Shown: piece after piece, positions 9,891 through 17,629 of the stretch | Position numbering within the stretch: the stretch's first letter is position 1 | Layout: the number at the start of each line of letters is the position of its first letter | Assembly: GCF_003417065.2 (NCBI RefSeq) | Contig: NZ_QVLT01000015.1 | Location: 42,317 to 106,316, forward strand | DNA length: 64,000 bases | Direction: 5' to 3' | From: Hymenobacter lapidiphilus | GTDB lineage: Bacteria; Bacteroidota; Bacteroidia; Cytophagales; Hymenobacteraceae | The notes under the pieces: model-generated | Database searches by the model: none | What the model was told of the DNA's origin: nothing | Seen by the model: only the letters and a program-made list of their open reading frames with translations | Program-made: the position numbers and the translations under genes

Positions 9891-10886
9891 ATGAATCCAA
9901 CCACTACGCAAAGCCAGTTCTTTCAATTGGTGAAAAGCCAGCTGCCGCCCCACAAGGCCTTGGTGGATGAGGTTGCCAACCTGCTCGGCATCAGCAACGA
10001 CAGCGCCTACCGCCGCATTCGGGGCGATAAGCCGCTGGCCATCGACGAGTTGGGCAAGCTGGCAGCGCACTTCCACATCTCGCTCGACCAGCTGCTGAAC
10101 CTGCCCAGCAACGCCCTTATTTTCACGGGTAAGCCCCAGGCCGCTGTTACAAAAACTTTGGAGGGCTGGCTCACTAATATGCTCGGCCAGCTGCAGCTCA
10201 TGAACAGCTTCGGCCACCGGCACCTCTACTATCTGCTCAAGGATATTCCGCCGTTCTACCACTTCCAGATTCCGGAACTGGCCGAGTTCAAGATGTTTTT
10301 CTGGATGAAATCCATCCTGCACTACGACAGCCTCAAAGGCGTGCGCTTCCGTTTCGGCGACCCGCACTACCAAGACTGCTACCCTATCTGCCAGCGCATC
10401 GTGCAGCTGTATAGCCAGCTGCCAACCACCGAAATCTGGAACGTGGAAAGCCTGAACAGCACCCTGCGGCAAATAGCCTTCTACCGCGAGTCGGGGGCTT
10501 TCGCTACCCCCTCCGATGCCCAGCTGCTCTACCAGAAAGTGGAAGAGCTCATCGGGGCCATTGAATACCAAGCTGAATTAGGGGTAAAGTGCATTCTGCG
10601 CCAACCCGGCAGCCCGGCGTTGCCCTACCGCCTCTTCGTGAATGAACTCATTCTGGGCGACAACACCCTGTTGGTTGAGCTGGACAACATCCGCTTTACT
10701 TATCTTAACCACAGCGTGCTGCACTTTCTGGGCACGCGCGACGAAGGGTTCAACGATTTTATGTTTGCCAACCTCGAAAACCTAATAAAAAAGTCTACTC
10801 TCATTAGTGATGTGGGCGAAAAGGAGCGCAACCAGTTCTTTAATGCCCTGCGCCGGAACATTCACCAGCGGGCCCAGGCCTTTTAA
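9891..10886 (+). CDS. HTH transcriptional regulator
   Basis: 331 residues. The N-terminal ~65 residues form a Cro/CI-like helix-turn-helix (VANLLGISNDSAYRRIRGDKP, then LGKLAAHFHISLDQLL). The remaining ~265 residues are mostly helical and match no domain I can name; this architecture is common among Bacteroidota-specific regulators. ATG 9891 precedes the HTH region directly; an in-frame TTG at 9864 is possible but adds only nine residues. It diverges from the outer-membrane/membrane/radical SAM operon and is its likely regulator (inference from position). Confidence 0.8.
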   Translation: MNPTTTQSQFFQLVKSQLPPHKALVDEVANLLGISNDSAYRRIRGDKPLAIDELGKLAAHFHISLDQLLNLPSNALIFTGKPQAAVTKTLEGWLTNMLGQLQLMNSFGHRHLYYLLKDIPPFYHFQIPELAEFKMFFWMKSILHYDSLKGVRFRFGDPHYQDCYPICQRIVQLYSQLPTTEIWNVESLNSTLRQIAFYRESGAFATPSDAQLLYQKVEELIGAIEYQAELGVKCILRQPGSPALPYRLFVNELILGDNTLLVELDNIRFTYLNHSVLHFLGTRDEGFNDFMFANLENLIKKSTLISDVGEKERNQFFNALRRNIHQRAQAF

Positions 10887-10987
10887 AGGACAGCAAGCCT
10901 ACCTGCTTCAACTCTGGTTAGGCGCGTTTGGGCTGCCTGAATCATCCTTTTGGCAAACTAAAAGGATACATCTGGGCGAGGCAGTCT

Positions 10988-11437
10988 AGAGGCTGTTATG
11001 GCCTGGTGCGTTAAATCAGGGATATGACCAGCAAGTCGGGTACCCCAGTGATGTAACGGATGCAGAATGGGCCTTTGTGGCGCCATATCTGGCCTTGGTA
11101 CGAGAGGATGACCCGCAACGGCAGCATTCGTTGCGCGCTGTTCAATGCCGTGCGCTACCTGGTCAAAACCGGCTGTGGTTGGCGCTACCTGCCGCACGAC
11201 CTGCCGCCCTGGTCGGCCGTCTACCAGCAGGGGGCGCGTTGGCGCGACAACCGCTGTTTCGAACATCTGCTGGCCGATTTGCGCGAACTGGCCCGCTAAC
11301 TGGCCGGTCGTGCTGGCCGGTCGTGCAGCCAAGCCTACTGCTGTCATGCTGGACGCGCGCACGATTCAGAGCACGCCCGAAAGCGGGACGCGGGCGGGCT
11401 ACAATGGCGCTAAACGGCGCAAAAGCCCGGTTACTCC
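10988..11437 (+). mobile_element. Truncated, frameshifted IS5-family remnant
   Basis: The left end GAGGCTGTTATGGCC resembles IS5-family termini. It is followed by a DUF4096-type transposase split across three frames: YPSDVTDAEWAF about 11041-11130, then [24 protein letters not shown] to a stop at 11299, then [13 protein letters not shown] about 11346-11437. The DDE core is missing; the sequence breaks off after GAKRRK and joins unrelated DNA. It cannot make a working transposase. Confidence 0.8.
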
Positions 11438-11517
11438 CCGGCGGTGGGCAAAACCGCCTCTTTAAGCTTGCTCAGCAGCAACGCCGCCATGGGCTCGCCC
11501 TCGGGCAGGCCTTGCTG

Positions 11518-11847
11518 CTGCGCAACCTCGAGGTGGGCCAGCAGTTTGTGCGGCTGCTGGCGGGCCAGGTAAGCGGGCAGGCCGAGCTGCTGCTGGCCAT
11601 GGCCTACAGCTCCATCCGCCGCCGCGTGGCCGACACGCTGGTGCAGCTGCACGAGCAGCAGGCCGGCACCGAAGCCGCCGCCGCGGGCATCCAGCTCACC
11701 CGCGACGATATGGCCGCTATGGTGGGCACGGCCCCCGAGTCGCTGAGCCGCACGCTCAACGAGTTCAAGCACGACGGCCTGATTGCGCTGACGCCCAACA
11801 CCATTCGGGTACTGGAACCCGAGAAGTTGCGCCAGGCGCACTGGTAA
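11518..11847 (+). pseudogene. C-terminal remnant of a Crp/Fnr-family regulator
   Basis: The last ~110 codons match the end of Crp/Fnr proteins: EVGQQFVRLLAGQVSGQAEL (dimer helix), YSSIRRRVADTLVQL, then a winged-helix DNA-binding domain (LTRDDMAAMVGTAPESLSRTLNEFKHDGLI). The N-terminal cyclic-nucleotide/effector domain is missing; the region upstream is IS5 debris plus ~90 bp of unrelated sequence. The frame remains open leftward through the IS remnant, so a hybrid protein is conceivable but unlikely to be regulated normally. Its position directly before an oxygen-reductase operon is what one expects of an Fnr-type regulator. Confidence 0.75.
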
Positions 11848-11868
11848 GCCGAGCGCTTAAACGGCAGT

Positions 11869-11880
11869 TGACAAAAGTCA
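11869..11880. promoter_or_regulatory. Predicted Crp/Fnr-type operator before ccoN
   Basis: TGACAAAAGTCA is a perfect palindrome (TGAC-N4-GTCA) extended to TTGAC...GTCAT. It lies 240 nt before the ccoN start used here. The same TGAYAAAAGTCAT word occurs on the opposite strand before the lactate dehydrogenase gene (24167-24178). Binding is inferred. Confidence 0.5.
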
Positions 11881-12108
11881 TCCATTGGGTTGAGATTTAT
11901 CATATCAGGAATTTGCAAGGGCTGGTAGCTTTGAACCTGACTGAGTAAGCGCCGCTTCCCGGCGTTTATCTGGCTTCATTTTACCAGGTGATTCGATGAA
12001 AAACCTGCCATTTGGCATGGCCGGCCCCGCCAGCCTGCTGCTTGGGCTGCTACTGGCCGGCGGCCGGGGGCTCTGCTGGCCCAGTCGGCCACTCCCGCCG
12101 AAGGGCCG

Positions 12109-13839
12109 ATGCTCACGCAACCCGCCGTGCTGGGTATGCTGGCGCTGCTGCTCGTCATTGTTATCGGGGCCGCCATTGTGCTGGTGTCGCGCGTGGCCTC
12201 GCTGGTGCGCGGCAACCAGCCGCCTTCCACCGAAAACGAAGCCGGCCGCTTCGATGAGACGGTGACCAACCTCTCGCCCGAGCAACTGGCGGTTATCGTG
12301 GCCCGGGAGAAGGCGCAGCATTTTGGCCTGCAGGGTGCGGAGCTGGGCAGCAACAACCCAGCCCGCGACCCGCAGGGGCTGGTGCGGCACGTCGAGATGG
12401 ACGTGCATTCGCCCTGGCTGCACGAAAAACGGTCGGTGGCCCGCCTCGACAACCTCGACCCCAAGCTGGTGCGCCTCGTGTCGGCGTATCTGCTGTGCGC
12501 GGCCTTCTGGCTGGTGCTGGGCACTTTGGTGGGCTGGTACGCGGGCGTCAAATTCGTAGCGCCTGACGTGGACCACGTGGCCGCGCTGTCGTTTGGGCGG
12601 CTGCGGCCAGTGCATACCAATATGGTGTTCTGGGGCTGGACTTCGCTGGCCATGCTGGGGCTGGGCTACTTTGTGGTGGCGCGCACCAACAACACGCCTT
12701 TATTCAGCTTTAAATTGGGCTGGTGGACGCTTTGGCTGATAAACGCCAGCGTGGTGCTGGGCACGGCCTGTTTGATGGCGGGCATCAACAACGGCGGCGG
12801 CGAGTACCGCGAGTACATCTAGCCCGTGGCGCTGCTGTTTGCCGTGGGCGTGATTCTGGCGCTGGCTAACTTCTACCAGACCGTGGCGGCCCGCACCACC
12901 GAAGAGTTCTACATCTCGAACTGGTACATCCTGGGCGCGACGGTCTGGGGCATCGTGCTCACGGTGGTGACCTACCTGCCGGGGTACCAGAACGGGATGG
13001 GCGAAACCATCATTCAGGGCTACTACATGCATATGGGCGTGGGCATGTGGTTCATGACCTTCACGCTGGGCCTGATGTACTATTTTCTGCCCATGTCGCT
13101 CAATAAGCCCATTTATTCCTACTCGTTGGGGGTGCTGGCCTTCTGGACGCAGCTGCTGTTTTACTCGCTCATCGGCACCCACCACTACATTTTCAGCCCG
13201 CTGCCGTGGTGGCTCCAAACCATTGCCATTGTGTTCAGCGTGGGCATGATTATCCCGGTGCTGGCCGGCACCATCAACTTTCTGATGACCTTTAAAGGCG
13301 GCCGCAAGCGGGTGGGCGACTCCTACTCGCTGCCGTTTATGCTGCTGGGCGTGCTGTTCTATTTTGTGGGCTCGTTTCAGGGCTCGTTGCAGGCGCTGCG
13401 CTACACCAATCTGGTCTGGCATTTCACCGATTTCAACGTGGCCCACTCCCACATTACCATGTACGGTATTGTGGCCTTCATGCTCTGGGGCTGCATCTAC
13501 ACCCTGGCCCCCCGGCTGCAGGGCCGCGAGCCGCGGCAGGCGCTGGTGGGCGTGCACTTCTGGTTTGCGCTGGTGGGCCTGCTCGGCTACGCCATGTCGC
13601 TGATGATTGGCGGCACGCTGAAGGGTATGAGTTGGATGGCGGGCGAGCCGTTCATGCAATCGGTGGTCCTGATGGCCCCCTACTGGCTGTGGCGGGCTAT
13701 TGGCGGCACATTTATGCTGCTGGCCCACTTCGTGTTTTTCTATAACCTGGTCGATATGCTGCGCCCCCGCAAGCCGGCTCCGGCGCCCCCCGTTACCACC
13801 CCCGAACCCCGCCCTCATGAAATCCTGGAGTCCGTATAA
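12109..13839 (+). pseudogene. ccoN: cbb3-type oxygen reductase catalytic subunit I with in-frame TAG
   Basis: Heme-copper oxidase subunit that reduces O2 at a heme b3-CuB centre in the inner membrane. The frame is interrupted by TAG at 12820-12822 (EYREYI-stop-PVALLF), where CcoN proteins normally have Trp before Pro, then continues to 13839. Visible ligands include His in LRPVHTNMVFW, YMHMGVGMW, the pair in IGTHHYIFSPLPWW, and two in NVAHSHITMYG; a Tyr sits in the helix before the His pair, as in C-family enzymes. The N-terminus has an extra hydrophobic segment and ~90-residue linker. A better signal peptide starts at 11996 but in another frame, implying a second frameshift near 12060-12075. 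Start uncertain. A single read error would restore the main frame. Confidence 0.85.
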
Positions 13840-14854
13840 AAATCATCGCCTGTTCACGGGTACCGTTTTCGGGGTATTTGTGGGGCTCACGGTACTGATT
13901 GCCGTGCAGCCCGCCGCCCAGATTCAGGCCAACAACGCGCCCCTGCCCACTGCCGTGGCCCTCACGGCCGAGCAGCAGGCGGGCCTGCGCGTGTTTATTG
14001 GCGAGGGCTGCGTGGCCTGCCACACCCAGCAGGTACGCAACATCGACATGGACAAAACCTGGGGCGGCCGGCCGGGTATTCCGGCCGACTACGCCTGGCG
14101 CAAGCGCCTCGACGTGTGGCGGGCCACGCCCTCCACGCTGGGCTCGGAGCGCACCGGCCCCGACCTGACCGAAGTAGGCGAACGGCAGCCGAGCGACCTG
14201 TGGCACCTGCTGCACCTCTACCAGCCGCGCAGCGTGGTAAAAGAGTCCATCATGCCAGCCTTCCCATGGCTGTTTGAGGACAGCGTGGCCGGCACCCCGG
14301 CGGGCCTGGCCCTGAACATTCCGGCGGCCTGGCGCGAGCGGGGCAACCGGGCGACCATCGTGCCCACGCGCAAGGCGCAACATCTGGTGGCCTACCTGCT
14401 CTCGCTTAAGCAGGCGGAGCTGCCCACGGGCGAAGAACCCGCGTTTCTGGCCTTTTCAACGCCCGGAAACGCTCTGGGTGCGGCGGCCGGCGCGGCCCCG
14501 ATGGCCGCACCCGGGGCGGCCGTCCTCCCCGACGGGGCGGCCCTCTACACCACCCATTGCCAGGCCTGCCATCAGGCTAATGGCGAAGGCCTGAAAGGCG
14601 CCTTCCCGCCCCTGAAAGGCAGTTCCGTAGTAAACGACAAGGACGCCACGCTTATGGTGAACATCATCCTGGAAGGCTACAATGCCCGCCCCGAATATGG
14701 CGTGATGCCCGGCTTCGCCGCCAAGCTGACCGACGCGGAAATTGCAGCCATCGTGAGCCACGAGCGTAGCAGCTGGGGCAACACCGCCGCCCCGGTCACT
14801 GCCGATTTCGTGAAGCAGCTCCGGGCTTTGGTGAAGCCGGTGGCTGCTCTTTAA
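13817..14854 (+). CDS. ccoO: CcoO-cytochrome c fusion subunit
   Basis: 345 residues beginning at ATG 13817, overlapping the end of ccoN by 23 nt. An N-terminal membrane anchor (about 11-30) is followed by a CcoO-type mono-heme domain with CVACH (Cys65, Cys68, His69), a GPDLTEVGERQPSDLWHLLH segment and the MPAFPWLF Met-ligand region. After an Ala-rich linker, a second class I cytochrome c domain has CQACH near residue 248 and GVMPGF as the likely axial Met. The second domain resembles the CcoP heme domain, so one polypeptide may replace CcoO plus part of CcoP. It would pass electrons from cytochrome c or the bc complex to CcoN. Confidence 0.88.
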   Translation: MKSWSPYKNHRLFTGTVFGVFVGLTVLIAVQPAAQIQANNAPLPTAVALTAEQQAGLRVFIGEGCVACHTQQVRNIDMDKTWGGRPGIPADYAWRKRLDVWRATPSTLGSERTGPDLTEVGERQPSDLWHLLHLYQPRSVVKESIMPAFPWLFEDSVAGTPAGLALNIPAAWRERGNRATIVPTRKAQHLVAYLLSLKQAELPTGEEPAFLAFSTPGNALGAAAGAAPMAAPGAAVLPDGAALYTTHCQACHQANGEGLKGAFPPLKGSSVVNDKDATLMVNIILEGYNARPEYGVMPGFAAKLTDAEIAAIVSHERSSWGNTAAPVTADFVKQLRALVKPVAAL

Positions 14855-14855
14855 A

Positions 14856-14968
14856 AGAACGCCATGCTTCGACTGCGCGGACGCCAGATGAAGCATCTCT
14901 ACCGCTTCGTTTAATTACCACTGCAACGAGGCGGTAGAGATGCTTCGACAAGCTCAGCATGACGTTCT
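14856..14968. repeat. REP-like palindrome (AACGTCATGC family)
   Basis: Ends AGAACGCCATGC and GCATGACGTTCT flank an inner stem, GAAGCATCTCTACCGC paired with GCGGTAGAGATGCTTC. It starts two nt after the ccoO stop. The same family occurs at about 20299, 28486, 45559 and 61330, with a half copy near 36800. Confidence 0.8.
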
Positions 14969-14994
14969 GAATACCTGCTCAATTTCTTCCTGCC

Positions 14995-15252
14995 ATGAAA
15001 AAGAACCTGCTGTTACTCTTGCTCAGCCTGCTGCTCGCGGGGCCGGCTTTGGCATGTCCGGTCTGCGAAAAACGACAGCCCAAAGGATTTGCCAACATCA
15101 CCCACGGCGTAGGGCCGGGGGGCTGGTTCGACTACGCCATGCTGTATGGCTCGATAGCCGTGGTAGTGGTTGTTTTCGCGTGTTTTTTCTGGTTCCTGCT
15201 ACGGCCCGACAGCGCGCGTAATCGAGCCCGGCGGCAGATTTCTTTCTCCTAG
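14995..15252 (+). CDS. Small membrane protein of the oxidase operon
   Basis: 85 residues: a signal peptide (residues 1-20) ending LALAC or GPALA, then CPVCEKRQP right after the cleavage region, and one transmembrane segment (about 48-68) with a short basic tail. The CPVC motif could bind metal or be redox-active, but nothing proves this. Position after ccoO and before another single-span protein suggests an assembly or accessory role for the oxidase. Separated from ccoO by a REP palindrome that could attenuate transcription. Confidence 0.7.
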   Translation: MKKNLLLLLLSLLLAGPALACPVCEKRQPKGFANITHGVGPGGWFDYAMLYGSIAVVVVVFACFFWFLLRPDSARNRARRQISFS

Positions 15253-15257
15253 TTGAC

Positions 15258-15716
15258 ATGAAGACTTACCCCACTATGCCTACTACCGCGCCACTTTCCG
15301 TCTCCGAAGACCAGCAGGTACTGCTGTTTCTGGACGATAACCCCGTGCCGTTTGCCCGCTACGCCCCGCCGGTTAAAATCGACCTCGACACGACCCGGCT
15401 CGTCGATGGGCCGCACTCGCTACGCGTGGTGGCCCGCTCGTCCAGCGGCGTAGAGGGTATTCAGAATATCGCCTTCATCGTGCGCAACGGCCCGGCCATC
15501 ACGGTGCTGGGCCTGCAAAACGACGATATTGTTTCGGATGTGGTGCCGCTGACCGTGACGGCTTACGGCAGCGAGCGGACCGACTCGTTCGTGATAAAAG
15601 CGTCGGAAACACCGCAGATTATCCCGGCCTGGGTATGGGCGACTCTGCTGGCTTTTGTGGGCTGGGGGGCGTATTACCTCATCACCTCCCTGGTTATGCC
15701 GGTGCCCGCTACTTAA
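15258..15716 (+). CDS. Tail-anchored protein of the oxidase operon
   Basis: 152 residues. No N-terminal signal; residues ~15-115 look like one or two beta-sandwich (Ig-like) units (DTTRLVDGPHSLRVVARSS, ...VPLTVTAYGSERTDSFV), followed by a C-terminal transmembrane helix (IPAWVWATLLAFVGWGAYYLI). It starts 5 nt after the previous stop, so it is co-transcribed. The fold and context suggest an oxidase accessory protein; function not known. Confidence 0.7.
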   Translation: MKTYPTMPTTAPLSVSEDQQVLLFLDDNPVPFARYAPPVKIDLDTTRLVDGPHSLRVVARSSSGVEGIQNIAFIVRNGPAITVLGLQNDDIVSDVVPLTVTAYGSERTDSFVIKASETPQIIPAWVWATLLAFVGWGAYYLITSLVMPVPAT

Positions 15717-15751
15717 GACTTTCTCCCCCCCCCATCCAATTCCTCCCTATC

Positions 15752-16150
15752 ATGAAAACTACCTCAATCGACGCCACTCCCCAACGGCCGGAAGGCCAGC
15801 GCCTGCTGGACGCCCCGATGGTCGTGCTGGACCTGCCCGCCCTGCTCACGCAAATCCGACAGGAGCCCATCTGGCAGGAAAGTGACCGAAACTCCATCAC
15901 GGCCTACAAGACTGATGGCCTGCGCATTGTCCTCCTGGCGTTGCGCGCCGGCGCCGAGCTGAAAACGCACACTGCCCCGGGCATTATCAGCGTGCAGGTG
16001 CTGGAGGGCCACATCACCTTCACGGCCGGGCCGCAAGTGGCCGAGCTGGCTTCCGGGCAGCTGCTGACACTGCACGCGGGTATTCCGCACAGCGTCGTCG
16101 CGGTAACGGAAGCGGTGTTTTTGCTAACTCTGGCAGTCAGCAAACCATAG
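15752..16150 (+). CDS. Cupin-domain protein
   Basis: 132 residues from ATG 15752. A single cupin barrel is visible: LRIVLLALRAGAELKTHTAPGIISVQVLEGHITF (motif 1, His in KTHTAPG) and ELASGQLLTLHAGIPHSVVAV (motif 2, G-x-x-x-x-x-G-x-P-H). Small cupins of this type bind a metal or act as sensors. It follows the oxidase cluster by 35 nt and is probably its last gene. Substrate cannot be inferred. Confidence 0.82.
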   Translation: MKTTSIDATPQRPEGQRLLDAPMVVLDLPALLTQIRQEPIWQESDRNSITAYKTDGLRIVLLALRAGAELKTHTAPGIISVQVLEGHITFTAGPQVAELASGQLLTLHAGIPHSVVAVTEAVFLLTLAVSKP

Positions 16151-16216
16151 CGGGCGTTTGCCCATTGCTGGCTGATGGGCAAGCTGGCCGGGTATCGCCC
16201 CTGGTTGGGCGGCGGG

Positions 16217-17536
16217 CTATTCCGGCACTGGCGCGGCCAGCGTACGCCGCAACAGCGCGTAGCCTAGCCCGCTGGCGCAAACGGAGGCTATCAGCACCGC
16301 GAGCTTGGCCGTGTCGGTATCGGGCGAGTCGGGGCCCAGGGCCAGCATCGTTACGAAGATGGACATGGTAAACCCGATGCCGGCCAGAATGCCCACGCCC
16401 CATATCTGCTGCCAGCTTACGCCGGGCGGCAGTGTGGCCCAGCCCAGGCGTACCGCAACCCAGCTCAGAAGCCCCACGCCCAGAGGCTTGCCCACCACCA
16501 GCCCCGCCAAAATGCCCAGCCCCAGCGGCGAGAGCAGCCCTTGCACGGCCGCCGGGGCAATTACCAAGCTGCTGTTGGCGAAGGCGAATAGCGGAATAAC
16601 CACGAAGACTACCAAGGTGTGCAGCCGGCCCTCCAGGCGTTGGGCCGGGGAGCTACCGCGGCGGCCCAGGGTCTCTATTTCGGTACTGATTTCGTGCGGG
16701 TCGGCGTCCTCCTGCTGCGTTTCGCTTTGCAGCCGGCCCAGCTGCTGGTTCAGCCAGCTCAGCATAGCGGGGCGGAGTTCGGCGGTCCGGAAAGGCACGG
16801 CCGCCGCCAGCAGCACGCCGGCCAGCGTGGCATGCACGCCCGATTCGAGCATGAAGTAGGTGAGCACCAGGCCCAGCGGTAGGTAGGCCCACAGGCTGCG
16901 CAGGCCCAGGTAGTTGAAGGCCAGCAGCAGGGCCCAGGTGCCGAGGGCCAGGCCCAGGTAGTTGAGGTACAGGGTTTTGGTGTAGAAGCCGGCAATGAGC
17001 GCGACTACCCCCAAATCATCGATAATAGCCAGGGCCGTGAGAAACACCTTGAGGCTGAGTGGTACGCGCGGCCCCAGCAATTGCAGCACGGCCAGCGCAA
17101 AGGCAATGTCGGTGGCCATTGGGATGCCCCAGCCGCCGGCCGTGGGCGTGCCGTAGTTGAAGAGTGTGAAGAGCAGGGCCGGCATCAGCATACCGCCCAG
17201 GGCCCCGGCAATGGGCAGCGCCGCCTGGCGCAACGAGGTCAGCTCGCCCCCCAGCACCTCGCGCTTGATTTCCAGGCCCACCATCAGAAAAAACAGGGTC
17301 ATCAGCCCGTCATTTATCCAGTGGAGCAGCGAGAGCTCGATTACGAGATTATGGACGCTGATGCGCAGGTATTCGTCCCAGATGGCCGGGAAGTAGCGGG
17401 CCGGGCCCCAACTGCTATTGGCCAGCACCAGGGCCAGCACGGTACTGGCCAGCAGCAGCATGCCGCCCGCCGCCTCGTGGCGGAAGAGTTGCGCAAATGG
17501 CCGCCCCAGCGGGCGTAAGATTCGGGTTACAGGCAT
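16217..17536 (-). CDS. nhaA: Na+/H+ antiporter NhaA
   Basis: 439-residue inner-membrane antiporter exchanging cytoplasmic Na+ or Li+ for H+. Family hallmarks: FFLMVGLEIKREVLGGEL and the double-Asp ion-binding motif AIIDDLGVVALIAGFY. About twelve hydrophobic segments are present, with a hydrophilic loop (LQSETQQEDADPHE) between domains. MPVTRIL (17536) is the preferred start, because TACCTTGC, a good -7 box on the coding strand, lies at 17550-17543, between this ATG and an upstream in-frame start. The gene converges with the oxidase operon and follows the P-type ATPase on the same strand. Confidence 0.95.
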   Translation of the reverse strand: MPVTRILRPLGRPFAQLFRHEAAGGMLLLASTVLALVLANSSWGPARYFPAIWDEYLRISVHNLVIELSLLHWINDGLMTLFFLMVGLEIKREVLGGELTSLRQAALPIAGALGGMLMPALLFTLFNYGTPTAGGWGIPMATDIAFALAVLQLLGPRVPLSLKVFLTALAIIDDLGVVALIAGFYTKTLYLNYLGLALGTWALLLAFNYLGLRSLWAYLPLGLVLTYFMLESGVHATLAGVLLAAAVPFRTAELRPAMLSWLNQQLGRLQSETQQEDADPHEISTEIETLGRRGSSPAQRLEGRLHTLVVFVVIPLFAFANSSLVIAPAAVQGLLSPLGLGILAGLVVGKPLGVGLLSWVAVRLGWATLPPGVSWQQIWGVGILAGIGFTMSIFVTMLALGPDSPDTDTAKLAVLIASVCASGLGYALLRRTLAAPVPE

Positions 17537-17629
17537 AGGGTCGCAAGGTAACAAACCATAGTGGGCCACCCGCTAGCATGGCCGCGGCACTTGACGCAGC
17601 AGCCGGACTCAGGCGGTGCGGCCTGCAAT

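Noticed and set aside
11431..11526. Minus-strand tail EVAQQQGLPEGEPMAALLLS followed by a stop, as the end of another broken gene
   Set aside because: Reads plausibly as a protein C-terminus, but is too short to assign and lies in a mosaic junction.
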